Below, piece after piece: positions 48,624-61,297 of a stretch of 64,000 nucleotides of DNA. Source of the DNA: Fragilaria crotonensis (lineage: Eukaryota; Bacillariophyta; Fragilariophyceae; Fragilariales; Fragilariaceae); contig JAKSYS010000177.1 of NCBI GenBank assembly GCA_022925895.1, positions 1 through 64,000 on the forward strand, in the 5' to 3' direction. Position 1 is the stretch's first letter; every line of letters begins with the position of its first letter. Below the pieces are notes generated by a model, which saw nothing but the letters and a program-made list of their open reading frames with translations, was not told the DNA's origin and made no database searches. Position numbers and translations under genes: made by a program.

Positions 48624-49394
48624 AACCAAATGGCATGCAAGAACTCCTCGGGACGGGTTGTCATAGCGCAACCAATGCATGCATTATTTTATCTCGAGGC
48701 CGTCTTATCGTTCCAATGTGGCTCCCCAATCGTCGAAAAGTCGAACAAACTCACGTTGGTAAATCCAAGAGGAGCACACATACACTTCGACTTTGTTGTT
48801 GTGTCATGGTCGTGGGGAAGTGATAAATTTTCCAATTGTGGACACTCTGTTGTTCAAGAAATCTGGTTTGGATTTTCATCTGAAGACATTGTCGGTGGAG
48901 GATTCTGGTCGGGGTCGTTGCTTTTGATGATGTAGTGACGCCAAATTGGACGAGCTCGTGGATTCTGGTCCGCGTCATATGCATCAAAACAGTGATGCCG
49001 AATCAGAGCTTGGGGATTGAATTGGAGTTTGTGGATTCTGTTCGGCGTCGTTCGCTTATAAAACGACAAAGACCAGAATCGGTTTAAGAACACCAAAAGC
49101 AATGCCAAATTCTAACAAGTTGTGATTTGCGATCAAAATGATGAATATTGAATTATTGTTCAATGTCATGTCATTATCTAGCTGCAAGCATTATCAAGGT
49201 CCTAATAACTCATTGCAAATCACTTTCGCATCATGGTCGTGAATTGCCTCGATTTCGAAAACAAGGCCGGGGAATCAGCGCTTGTTCTAATATAAAAGTT
49301 GGGGGGTCAGTTTGTCATCGCAACTTTTCGTTGCGACAAGGGAGGGACTTTAGCTACTGTACCTGTACGTATGTACTGTACGGAGTATTGTACT
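48624..49394. other. Intergenic region with a degenerate tandem repeat
   Basis: Three imperfect units starting GATTCTGGTC or GATTCTGTTC lie at 48901, 48961 and 49034 (spacing 60 and 73 bp). A GTAC-rich patch follows at 49360-49400. No gene seen. Confidence 0.55.
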
Positions 49395-50384
49395 AGTCTA
49401 CTCTCGATATTATGGGTACCCTGGTAACTGGCGAAAAGTGCCCATAATATCGAAACACCCATAATACATTAACACGTGATTTGTACGTGCTTTTTCAGTA
49501 CTGGCACAGTACAGTAGTGTTCTACTGGAACGAGTGTGTTGTACTAGTACGTAGTACATAAGTACAGTACAGGAGTGTAGGTAATATAGCTCCCTCAAAA
49601 CCTATGCACAATCAATAACTCATCAACAACAGCAACAACTCAGCATTAAACTAATGATACTTCTACAAATGCCTATAGTAATATGTGGTCATTATGGCAG
49701 CAGTAACAGCTTGACTGGAACCAGCACATTAATGGTAGATGAGATGCTATTGAGCCTACAATTGAGGTAGTAGCAATTGAGGATGCTATGAATCCACTGA
49801 CAGAAATAGCAAGGGTGTTGATCCCAATGATCCTCCACCTCATTAATTGCTCTCACACCCTGGCTGCCCTTGAGACCCTGAGGATGTTTCAAAGCAATCT
49901 TGGCTAGCTAGTACCTTGAATCAGAGCCTTACCAACAAAGATGCCAAAATGATGCAAATAGCAAGAGGGACACAGACATTTGAGGTGCATTCAATCTAAT
50001 CGAGAAGGCAGTCAAGCATTTGCAGAAACAAGGTATCTTGGGAACAAGTAAAGCTGCCAGCCAACTGTGCTTCATTTTTTCTACTATGAATAAGCCACCC
50101 ACAGATGAGGGCATTGATGCACATCATGATGACTCTTCCTACTCCTCAGCAGCAAGTGCCACTGCGATACATGATGTCATAAGAGAGTAGCAATGAGTTC
50201 AACAAGCATAGGAACTGGCCATTATTAGGCAGTCAATGAAATGATCAACTACAGTACCATATACACAGTACACAGTACGGACGTGGTCTGTCCGTCATCG
50301 GAGGTGGTAAATCCAGAATAATGCCCATATTACCGAGAGTGCCCATTGCCCATACTATTTTGCCCATAATATCGCGAGTAGACT
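49395..50384. mobile_element. MITE-like element with 22-bp inverted ends
   Basis: The ends 49395-49416 and 50363-50384 are inverted repeats of 22 bp with one mismatch, sharing CGATATTATGGG. The inner flanks repeat the word cccataatatcg several times. The interior (990 bp in all) contains no gene I recognise, and I see no clear target duplication. A non-autonomous DNA transposon is the simplest reading; the superfamily is open. Confidence 0.55.
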
Positions 50385-50892
50385 GTATTTCAAATTTCAA
50401 CAGCAGCGAGCAGGGCTCAACATGGCGAGCCGGTGCCACCTACTGGTACGTGTACTGGTACCAGATACCTGGTATAAGGTCAAAGCACACGTACGCATAC
50501 ATGCATGATACTGGTACGTGATACACCAACATTTCACACGTACTCCGAGTCTGCCATACTCGTATGCTCGTATGTCATACTCTGTACTCGGAGTACGCAA
50601 GAACTCCGTATGAATCAAAAACTGGTACAAGCTGCACTGGTACCGGTACAAGTACTAGTACTTGTACGTACCTGGTAGTAGTACTGTATAATCGGTCAGC
50701 GAAGATTTAAAAAGAGTTTGCTTGGTGGCGTGGATTTCCGTGGTTTCCGATCTTCATGAATGGAACAGATTTGCGTACGTAAGCCTAGTAGTGTTTCTAC
50801 AGACTGCTTCGATTTGAACCCGCAACCGCAGCTTTGGTCATTCCCCTACCTTCACATAAGACTCTGTTTGAATAACCACAACACCTTTTAAG
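50385..50892. other. Actin upstream region, GTAC-rich
   Basis: About 500 bp before actin. A dense run of ggtac, gtact and tagtac words lies at 50440-50690. The last 190 bp are free of them and probably hold the actin promoter and 5' UTR. Confidence 0.55.
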
Positions 50893-52617
50893 ATGGCTGA
50901 CGATGAAGATATTGCCGCCCTTGTCATTGACAATGGTTCCGGAATGTGCAAGGGTACGATTCAGATGTGTTTTGATCATTCGATTTGACGGAGCCCTTAT
51001 CTATGAGTGCTCAAAATGGCATCGTGTTACGTTGCAGTATGTTTTCGCGGGCTGCCTGACCGCCTCGACCGCTTGCCTACGACTTCGTGTAATCAACTGA
51101 TATTTGCAGGTCTTCCGATGGTGTGAATAGACGGAAGGGCATGAGTGAACGACAACCGCCTTCACTCGTCGCAATTGCTTTGCTGTACCGATGATGCACT
51201 CGTGTCTGTTCCTGTTGTCATTTTTGTTCATTTGTTTTTGTGCTATTTTTTTTTGTTACAAATCTGCTGTGAAATTAACCGTTATTATCATAGTCCAAAC
51301 CTTTTAACTCAACGTTGCTCTCCTGCCCATGCCAACAGCCGGATTTGCTGGAGATGATGCTCCACGATCTGTTTTCCCTTCTCTCATTGGACGCGCCCGT
51401 CAGCCAGGTATCATGGTGAGTGAACAATATCGTTCGACCTTGGCGGATATCAAGCGTGCTCTGCAGGCTGAAGATGTTATGCGCCGTGTCAGTGGATTGT
51501 ATCATCAATGGTGACACGATGCTAGTCTTTCTTTCCATTGCTCTCCAGCACATGGATGTGTGCATGTTTCATGACTCGTTGAATGTCGTCTCAACCATCT
51601 CGCCTCGTTTCTCCTTATTAGGTTGGTATGGAGCAACGCGATGCCTACGTTGGAGATGAAGCCCAGGCCAAGCGTGGTGTGTTGACTTTGAAGTACCCGA
51701 TCGAGCACGGTATCGTCACAAATTGGGATGATATGGAGAAGATTTGGCACCATACTTTCTACAACGAGCTCCGTGTTGCCCCGGAGGCTCACCCAGTCCT
51801 CCTTACAGAGGCTCCACAGAACCCCAAAGCCAACCGCGAGCGCATGACGCAAATCATGTTTGAGACTTTCAACGTGCCTGCTATGTACGTCAATATTCAG
51901 GCCGTTCTTTCTCTCTACGCTTCTGGACGTACTACTGGTTGCGTTCTCGACTCTGGTGACGGAGTCACACACACAGTTCCTATCTACGAGGGATATGCCC
52001 TTCCTCATGCTGTTGTCCGTCTTGATCTCGCTGGACGCGATCTCACCGACTACCTCATGAAGATTCTCACAGAACGTGGTTACTCCCTCACGACCACTGC
52101 TGAGCGTGAAATTGTGCGTGATATCAAGGAGTCGTTGTGCTTCGTTGCTGTTGACTTCGAGGAGGAAATGAAGAAGGCCGCAGAGTCGTCGGCACTCGAG
52201 AAGTCTTTCGAGCTTCCCGATGGTAACATTATTGTCATTGGAAACGAACGCTTCCGATGCCCTGAGGTGCTTTTCCAGCCTAACCTTACCGGCCTTGAGA
52301 TGGACGGCATTGCTGACTCCACTTTCCAGACTATCATGAAGTGTGATGTCGACATCCGCAAGGACTTGTACGCTAACATTGTCCTCTCAGGAGGAACCAC
52401 CATGTTTCCTGGAATCTCGGAACGTATGTCCAAAGAGATCACTGCGCTGGCTCCTGCGTCCATCAAGGTAAAGATTGTTGCTCCTCCAGAGCGCAAGTAT
52501 TCTGTCTGGATCGGTGGATCCATTCTGGCTTCCCTTTCGACCTTCCAGAGCATGTGGATCTCTAAGGAAGAGTATGACGAATCTGGTCCGTCCATCGTTC
52601 ACCGCAAGTGCTTCTAA
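50893..52617 (+). CDS. ACT1: Actin
   Basis: Three exons, join(50893..50953,51339..51415,51622..52617), give 377 aa, the usual actin length. Introns are 385 bp (phase 1, after MCKG) and 206 bp (phase 0, before [19 protein letters not shown]). It forms the filaments of the cytoskeleton. Family motifs are present: [23 protein letters not shown] (nucleotide loop, built across intron 1), [31 protein letters not shown] and [20 protein letters not shown]. The residues after [12 protein letters not shown] differ a little from the common RPRHTGVM. Both introns are longer than those of neighbouring genes, and the first begins close to the start codon, as is common in highly expressed genes. Confidence 0.98.
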
Positions 52618-53670
52618 GCTTACTGTGGTCTTGCCTTGACGGAAATGTTTGCGACAGTTATTTACTTCTAGGAAGTCGTTGTGACGATAATGAATCAGTT
52701 CTGGTGTGTTGCTTTTTTGGCAGTCTTCCCAATTCACCATGCACCGTTCTTCAATAGGTTCATGGTTCTCTGCACTCAGTCGTGCTGTAGTTCGAGAAAC
52801 TATCTATCAGTGTACGAGTACTATTTCTAGCAGAAGCTCCTCTCTACTCTACAAGAGACCAGTACTACAAACAATCTACGGTAGAGTAGTGGCAAGAGGC
52901 GAAAGCGTTTCCTGTTTGGTCTCTGAAGCTCAGTATCGTGCTATGACCACCTACATGGTACTTGTTGCTTTCCGGTACATGTATCCATACTATATGCTAG
53001 TATTACGGCATACTGAAGATAGTCGCATATGACATAATCTCCAAACAAGGAAAGATCGATCCCGATGTTGCGAAGGTGTTCAAGAACCACTACCGGTACT
53101 TCTTAGTACTCGGTCAGGCCTATTGTTCTATGTTCAACGTATTTGACGTTTGGCCCTAAATTCTAAATTGGATGCTTGTGATGAATGATGACACCAAGTC
53201 AATTATTCCTTACATACGACTACACCGCGAAATGTGGTTAGTTGTTCGTTTGCTATTGTGCACTGTGCACTGAAGACTGAAGTATCGTTGTGTGATACAG
53301 TAAAAAGAATACAGTGGTGAGCAGTATACAGTACTGGGTCATCACGTCTACGAACTCTTTGAAAAACACCTTTTTTGCTCGAAATTTAAATACGACCAAC
53401 ACCCAAAGCGAGGTGGTTTTGTAAATAAAGAAATCAAAAAAACTCTCAGCAAAAAACACCTGCCTGCCAACCCTCGGAAAGATACGTGGAGGTCTAGTAC
53501 CAGCTGCAACCTGGTACTGTAAAAACTAACAGTCTGTCTTCTCAAGGAACGATCTACAGATCTACAGTGCTATGCACTATGCACTATGCATACTGCATAC
53601 TACTACTAGGACCTGGTAATAGCTACTTGTACCAGTACCTGGTAATACACTTCTGTACCGGAATGCTACT
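52618..53670. other. Actin downstream region, GTAC-rich
   Basis: About 1 kb with GTAC-rich islands (52800-53030, 53090-53130, 53480-53670) and a short direct repeat of tatgcac/tgcatac words near 53572-53600. No gene seen. Confidence 0.55.
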
Positions 53671-53796
53671 ACACCGGGTACAGTATTTAGTCTGGTCTAC
53701 TAGTAGAGTCTACTAGACTATTGTGCAACACTCCATTTTTTGACCCCAAACATAAATTAGTCTGGATCGGCCAATTTGCGAAGATAGGCCCTCGGA

Positions 53797-55664
53797 TACT
53801 ATGGCTGGATTCACGAAGAGGATTCGCGAGGTAGAGCTCTACGTACTAGTACCACTATTTTTTTAGCGCTCGCATATTGAAAATTGATTTACACGCCAAA
53901 TCACTTGCTTTTCATTCCATTGACCATGGCAGTGAATATCTCAACCAATTCTTGATATTCCGTGGAGCTTCTTGAAGCTACATCATCTCCTTGCTCTTCA
54001 TGAGTGAAAGCACATTGAAGCTCCACAGAAAACGCAGTTTTGATAAATTCACGACCATTCCAATTTCTACTGATCACGCGCCAGGAGATGGCAGTAAAGG
54101 GAGCACCTTCTTCTCTTGTGATTCCAGAAACGTTGTCTGATGAAGAGAACAGTTACCAGCATGTTGCCCAATTGAGTGTTGGTGTCAGTCATACCAAATG
54201 TCACGAACCATGATGACGATGACAGTGGATCTTGGGATGGATCCAGATTCGAACCCTTAGAGCATCCCCACCCGAGGCGAACACGTGGTGAACTCCGTTT
54301 GGAACATTCTTGGAAGCATTTTCACCATTCCTACTTTTTCCTTTCAAAATAAGGACGGAAGAGGCTCACAGAATGTCACTCCTCGGAACTTTTTGCTCCC
54401 AGACGTTGGATCAATTTGTTGGCTGTCGATGTGTCGACCGATGGCTTGCTCTCACGACGTGACATGTGAAGTGCCATGAGTTGGGCATGCATTGCCTGGA
54501 TACAGATGAAGGTCATAGCAGACTAACAGGGAAGATGAATTTGATACTGTCACCGATGAAGCCTCTGTTGTTGGTGTGCTCCTTGATGGTGCTAGCAAGC
54601 AGCTCCAAACGTTTTGGCTACTAGAGCCCAATCCTGGTTCCATCGCTGGATCAATGCATCACGGCATCTCGTGATCTGTTGTCACTGCTAAGAGATAAGG
54701 AATCACCCATCATCATCCTGCAGGACTCGAGTCATGGACACCGCACGTGTGAGGAACTTCTTGACGCTGGGAGCCCTTCACTTGCATTTGTCACCCGACA
54801 CGGCGGTGGTGCGCAAGTTTCGAGATTTTGCTGTAAAACCTATCCAGAAGTTGCCAATTCTCTGCCCATTCAAGTTCATGAATCGAGAGACAGAATTGGC
54901 TGATATATGTCAATATCAATTTGAATAACCGGACTTCTTGGCCAGTATTCGATTTGTCAGGATATGTCAATGACCAGCCAAGATATCTCATACAAGATTG
55001 GCATGAACTACACATCCTGCTGCCCAATACAAACCTAATTGTCAACAACTTCAAATTGATTGGTGTTGATTGAAAGATCAAATGCTACTTTCTGAGTGGC
55101 TGCCTCACCCTGCCAAGAAATTTGAATGAATATGCTACTATGGCACATCTCGGATGTATTTTGTTGGGTGCGGTCGCCTGCAATCATGTTGCGTACAATC
55201 ATAATGCTGCTTTCTTTAAAGCAGACCTCACTATATTTATCCAACAAGCCGGGCAATCAAGAGCATGGCGGATGAGATGGAATCACTTTGATTTCAGCAT
55301 ACCCTTTCTTGGTGTTCGACTGTGGGCTCATTCCTCCTGGTCATGACTCATGACTGCTCACCATCTTGTTGCCATTACCTTGCTTTGTTGGTGCAGATCT
55401 CGTCACGCTGGCGCTCACGTCGCGGGTTCTGAAACTCTCGAACATTATATTGTACATCGACTAGACTAGCTACTTCTTCATTGCCACAGTTGGGGTCTAT
55501 TTCGGCTAGATGAACAAAAGCTGCACTGACAACCCGATTAGAATCACCAATTCAGTAGCTGTACCGTAACCTTGGTATACTTTTGACGTCGGAAATAAAA
55601 AAAATTAATACTAGGCCTACGTAGAGCTACCTCGTGTACCCAAAATATGCATCCAGCCATAGTA
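53797..55664. repeat. Inner inverted-repeat pair (left part of nest)
   Basis: TACTATGGCTGGAT (53797-53810) and a block CGAGGTAG-CTCTACGTA (53827-53845) recur inverted at 55651-55664 and 55618-55634. The second block differs by a 2-bp gap. These probably are ends or subterminal repeats of a separate 1.87-kb element. Confidence 0.5.
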
Positions 55665-55895
55665 CCAGGGACGTCCCTGGAAGGTCCGGCAACGCACCTC
55701 TTCTTGGTATTAATTGCATGTAGAAGCTACGAGAGGAAACGTCATTTTACCGGACCTCCCTGGAAAACACATCTACACACATCTACGATTCGTACTATTA
55801 GCGATGCAGAAGCCACATGAAAAAACCGACTTTTTATGATGCCCTTATGGCGAAAATTAGTTTCAAACATATACTACTACCGGTAGTCTACATGT

Positions 55896-57265
55896 ACTAG
55901 TGTCTAAACGCCCGGGGGGGTATCTTTAATTAAAGACAAATCTGTCTTTATTTAAAGATGGCCATTTTCGTACGTTTTGCAAGACGGTCAATGTACGTTC
56001 GATACCACCATCAACACGAAATTTGACATTGACAATGGCCGATTGCCGTCATCAATATCTTGACACATCTACACTAATGATCATAATGTAACATTTAGAA
56101 CCTATTGATTGTTCACCATGGCAGGAGGCTAGGTGTGTATGAAAGTCTAGCTTTCCAGAAAATCATCATTCTCGTGGTGCAGTCCTAAACAGGCTTTCAT
56201 CGGACAGGAATACGACCATGTTGACAAGAAGAACTGGCAGACTTGGCATTGTTGGCCTGAAAGACAGACAAAGAAGGCAGGGCACTGTCCACTAGCAATT
56301 CCTGCTTCCTCCTCTTTGATCCCAAGCGACAGAAAGTCCCACTGCTTGGATCCCCAACTCAAGCTTTTGCATTCGTGCTTCGCTCCTTGATTGACAACCA
56401 CGCAATGCATGCAACCAGCAATGATTGCAACCTCACCTCTGTCTGAACAGAAGCACAAGTATCATGTTCTCCGTCATCAGATGGGACTGCTGGCGGCAAA
56501 GTCAGCATGACATGTCTAAGCAGAGCAAAGGTAGTGAGAACTCAGGATTCGAAGTAATTTGGAGCTCGACAAAATTACCGAACATTGCACTCAATGTCAG
56601 CGCCATAACACTGCAATGAATGAACATTTGAGATTGGCCTCCATAGGAAACCTACTCTCAAGAGAACTTCCATGACAAGTGTTGCTCACCATTTGAATCA
56701 ATGCATCAGGGCGAAGATGATGAATTCGATGCGTTGATTGAGGTCTCAAATGATCTTACGTAGCCTCCGTAGGGCATGTACCAAAAAATATTGTTCCACA
56801 TCACCTTCATTTGCAGTCTCTAACTCACGAAGAATTGAAACTTAGAGATAGTCATCCGTTGCATACCTTCACTTCAGAGAACGTCCAAGACATTTCTTGC
56901 GGACCGTTTTGAGTCAATTGGAGTGGACGATGATGAAAAGAATGCGGCAAATAAGGCCTCAAACGATCTGACCTTGTGTAGAGTGCGTAGGCATGTACTG
57001 AAAACGTGTTATTTTTTGACCCCCAAAAACTCGCCAAAAAGGGGCTCTAGTTTTCCTTTCTAAAACATAAACCAGGAACTGTCGCTAACTAAGAAACACC
57101 CATTTGGCCCACGGGGTTTAACTCAATGGAGAACACTTTGGCCGTCTTAATTTTTGTCAAAAACGAAAAATGAAGAAGTTGAGTAAGGGTCGAAATTGAT
57201 CTTTAATTAAAGATTTCACCAGTGAGCGATCTTTAATTAAAGATTTCGGGCGTTTAGACACTAGT
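55896..57265. mobile_element. Inner inverted-repeat element with perfect 19-bp ends
   Basis: ACTAGTGTCTAAACGCCCG at 55896-55914 is perfectly inverted at 57247-57265. Just inside each end lie copies of the palindrome ATCTTTAATTAAAGAT (near 55922, at 57199-57214 and at 57229-57244). The 1.37-kb interior contains a minus-strand open frame rich in Cys and His (56458-56147) that I do not recognise. Probably a non-autonomous DNA transposon. Confidence 0.6.
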
Positions 57266-57332
57266 CTGGACCACATTATTATTTAGGAATCCAGGCTATT
57301 TGCCCATCCAGACTAAATACTGTACCCGGTGT

Positions 57333-58299
57333 ACTTGTACTGTATGTACCTCTGACAGACTTCCAGTATCGCCCTATATATTTTTACATGTATCCCTATC
57401 CCTAACTGTCGCCCGTGTGCACAGTAAAACGTTACATCCGTGCTCCAGTAACCAGTGCGACACTGCACGACTGGAATCAAAACTCTCGTCGATTTGAATT
57501 TCATGTTCATCTCATCCCATGAGATTGAACACTCATTTTCAAACGAGACTCAACGCCTCGTATACGGACGACCACGCCGCGACACGAAACGACGTCTCCG
57601 AGAAACGAGGAGTGTTCCTCATTGTTCCAAAGGAACACTCCCTTCTCTCAGACCTCTCATCCTCTGCCCCTCATCACACTTCTCACAATTGTCAAATTAC
57701 TCATTTTAGTGCCACTTACCCTTTTCTGCACATACTGTGAATATTGCACATCATGAATGAAATTGACTCATGACGAATTTTACGCCGGTCGTCAAATTGT
57801 CAACCTCACCATACTGTACATATATCAGTAGTCAGTACGGTACTCACTATTACGACAGCACACAGCACGGCAAGCAGTACAACAGTACTGCACATCACTT
57901 CATCTGCCCGGCCATAGTCCGTGCGTGAGTCTATCGTTACCGTACATAACGATAAACTATTAGACAGTGCCCACTATGACCAAAGCGATATTATTACTAG
58001 TCCGTCCTCGCACATTTATGTAGCGATAGACCGACAGATAGTATACGTATCGTTGTCTGTAGCGGTAGACAGCATTGTATTGCTGTACCGTTTATAGACA
58101 CACTAAGCAGTAGTCAGTGTCGTACTAGACACTTACCTACTGGGGGCGTACCCCGTACAGCTGGTTTTTCGTTGAAGCGTCCGAACGTAGGTTGTGTACA
58201 ATTCGTACCATGCACGCATATTATTTCCATATCCTTTATCAAGTTTTAGTAGCAGCTGTCTCCTGCGACCATAAAAATCCATCTCTGTCGACATGATGA
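57333..58299. other. Flank of the DDE element, no recognised gene
   Basis: About 970 bp. GTAC and cgatag/gtagac words are frequent at 57820-58130. Short open frames near 57455-57740 look like chance frames. Confidence 0.45.
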
Positions 58300-61297
58300 T
58301 CACACCTCGTCCTCCTCGTTTCTTGTCTTTGCTTCTTTGAGTGCACTGTTGACGAAGCCACGATCGAAGTCCAATGCACACCTGTGAGACTTGAACAATT
58401 TCATCAGGCGTTGGATTTCGGAGTACAGAAGTCCTTGATCTTCTGTTATACTTGTGGCGATGAAGTTGTGGGTACGACCTTGCTGCCTCATTCTCTGCTG
58501 ACTCTCAAAAGATGATGGTAAGTACAAATATATGCGCGTGCTCGAAGCAAACTTTCCCATCCTTTCTTTGGTCAACTCCTTGATTGAACACGTTGAATCT
58601 CTCACAAGTTGTTTGAAATTCTCTCGTCCCTCTTTTGAGATACAGGAACCCGTCGGTAGAAAGCCTTTGCGTGACCCCAGCAAAATTCAATGCCTTCCCT
58701 GCTAATTCGGCATGGAACTTTGGTGTTAGAAGTACCGTGATGCCCAGCTGAGATCCAAGGTACTGAAGTGCCGTTTCCTCATCCTTGAAATCAGCACACT
58801 CTGCGATGAGATGGCGTAGGGAATACCGTAAGTCAATCTTCCCTGAAATTGTGTCTTTCTTTCCGTCGACAGTGTATTTATCTAACTCACTTGGATCAAT
58901 CAGTCCTCTTTCCCACAGAACTTGTAGCATGCCTTTAGATTTTCCTTCCCATCCAGATAGGATTTTGTCGACTTCTTTGTGAGTTTCGATTGAATTGTTT
59001 CTTGCCAATTCCTGAAGTTCGGCTTTAGTGTACCCGCGTTTTTGTTGGAGCGTCACACCCTTTTCGTTGAGCTCTTCAAGAAGGGTCTTCTTTGTTTTTC
59101 AATTGGCTTGCTTCTTTTCCCCATTATTCGATCATGACGTTGTAAGTCACGTTGCTCTGGTGTCAAATACCATGGGCCACAGTCGTCAGTATTGAATACC
59201 ATTGACTGTGTGTCTCCGATGCCCAGGGTTGGTGAGTGTGTGCCCAGATAACCCTCTTGTGACATTATGACTGTGTCTCTCATCTGCTGTTTTGATCCTC
59301 CAAAGTTCTTTTGCATGTTGATCGCACTGAGTGCACCATCACGTTTGCGAGCGTGTCCCTGAGAATGATCGAACAAAAATACAAAATCGAAGCTTGGATA
59401 TAGGATTCGTAGGCAATCAACCACATCCTCAAGCTGAAGACTCATGTGGTATGAATTCCAATAACCCTGATTATTGATTCCGATGAACAAGTATTTTACG
59501 AAGGGGGATTCCAACAAAATCGGCTTCCTCGTTGTTCCCAAGATTTCCATCGCAGCTGTTGTATCGAGGTAATTTCCACCGCCGAGAGCTGCTGTTTGCC
59601 TTGCCATATTCACTCTTTGTAACTCATCCTCTGTCATCTGCCTGCCAAAGCCGAATTCGCGTGACACGAACGCAGAAAGCATATACCCATCGCCCTCCGA
59701 CTTGGGCAGAAGTGGCACTTGTCCTTTGGCCCAACCCATTGTTTGGAGGACAGTAGATACTGCGCGAAGACAGACTCATCTTGACCAATAATCATCAAGG
59801 GCCTGACTGATGATGACACTCGTATGCTTGTTTTTGCTTCAACATCTCGCGCTGCCTCTTCTCCCTTTTGATTCTTGATATGCAATTCTTCCAATAGTCA
59901 ACGTGAAACTCAACCCGAGTCTCATCAGATATAATATCATAGTAATGATGTCCGAAATCTGTGTCTAAGGTCTTGATCGTAGCAGCTTCACTGAGTGGAA
60001 GCTGAATCCAACGCCGACAACGTGGCTCAAGCACGGTAAGGTAGTTCTTGCAGAATGCATTTCGATGTGCGACAACATCTTCACGTTCATGGCCATCGAC
60101 GTAGAAGCTCTTCCTTCTCGTATCATACTTGAATCCGAGTAATCGCATCCAGCGCCATGCTGTTGTGAAGCTCATGTTTTTAAGTCTATGTGCGCGAAGG
60201 AATAGCGCAATATCATCCTCATCTTGATCGACATCGACAGGATTGCTAGTAGGATTAATGGCTGTAGTACTTGTACTCAATGTTGACGTTTCTGCAGTAT
60301 CTTCGTCTACTACCGATTCACGTTTCCACAACGCAGCCAGCCTTGGGATTACAGACGAATGAACGAATTGATAGACTGCTTCAATTGAAAGATGTGACAA
60401 GTTCTCGACGCCAAATGCAACAATCTGCTCCTTTGCGCATGGAAACACTTCGAGAACTCGAGGAAGAGGTCGTTTCCCACACTGAACAGACAAGTTTGGG
60501 TTTGGGAAGCATTCAAAATTACGGAACACAATGTTCCAATTTGCGATGGTTTTATAGAAGGTTGCTTGCGTCATACCAACAGTGTTCAATACCTTACAAG
60601 ATTCAGTGCAACAGTCTTGCCACGTCCATTCATTCATTTTTGCAAGAGCCAATCGGTACGCATAACAAAGAAACGTCGCCCTTTGCCTGACAGCGCATAT
60701 CTCAGCTTTGGTACACACGTTGTCGATATCTCTACCTTGCACAACATTCCTCCAATTATTTTCTTCCTCATGAACGCTTTGAAGCAGTACAATCCTTCTC
60801 TGAAGTGCTTCCATTGGAGTTTCAGAATCGAAATCAGTATCATTCCCATCCTCGCAATTCGTTGTCCCATGTTTCTTTGGTGGTTTGAACACTCGGTATG
60901 CCTCTGGGCTACATGGCCAGTAACTTGAGCTAGAAGCATCAGCAGCAATCATTACAGCGGCCGCACCAGTATCTCCTATCCTTGCTCGTTTGCTCGGTGA
61001 TTGCTCAACAATGTCTCCGATCCTTCCTCCCGTTGTAGCCTCCGTGTTGACAGGTGTAGTTATCATTGTGTCGAGAGCGGGTCTTGATCTTGTGCTTGGA
61101 ATGACTAGCACATTTGCGGCTGCTTCCATTACTTTTTCGTTCCATGCACTGTTAAGTGGACATGGGTACCGTATCTGCCTTGATTTCTCTGTGAAGTAGT
61201 AATAGAATGTGTTCTTGTATGTGACTCTGAACACTCCTGTTGTGTTTGATCCATCAAATCGGTGCATCAATTCTCCGAAAGAAGCCGACTTGGACAT
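58300..61297 (-). pseudogene. DDE-type transposase-like gene of an unusual family, frame broken
   Basis: The first piece (61297-59795, 500 aa) starts MSKSASFGELMHRFDGSN. It carries a helical region, then MSFTTAWRWMRLLGFKYDTRRKSFYVDGHEREDVVAHR. Later pieces in other frames give IGQDESVF (first Asp), PKSEGDGYMLSAFVSREFGFG, GYWNSYHMSLQLEDVV, FLFDHSQGHARKRDGALSAINM (second Asp), GGSKQQMRDTV and TPKFHAELAGKALNFAG (Glu). I recall similar blocks (YVDGHEREDVV; DES-F; FD-S--H; YPKFHCELN) from a family of fungal and protist proteins that is poorly described. The order D, D, E and the RNase-H-like spacing suggest a transposase. At least four frame changes (near 59810, 59730, 59095 and 58650) break this copy. 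Terminal repeats were not found. Confidence 0.6.

Larger units (their letters stand above)
53671..57332. mobile_element. Outer inverted-repeat element of a nested set
   Basis: The 25-bp ends 53671-53695 and 57308-57332 are perfect inverted repeats (beginning ACACCGGGTACAG). ACT on both outer sides may be a 3-bp duplication. The interior holds at least two further inverted-repeat pairs (53797-55664 and 55896-57265). Scattered short open frames show no recognised transposase. The superfamily is unknown. Confidence 0.6.

Noticed and set aside
50805-50835. tRNA T-arm-like sequence (GGGTTCAAATC on the minus strand)
   Set aside because: The stem does not pair and no anticodon or acceptor arm is visible.
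54225-54260. tRNA T-arm-like sequence (GGGTTCGAATC on the minus strand)
   Set aside because: No matching acceptor stem, and the site lies inside a mobile-element nest.
57455-57740. Two overlapping plus-strand open frames of 70-85 codons
   Set aside because: Different frames over the same bases, no motif, no start context; likely chance.
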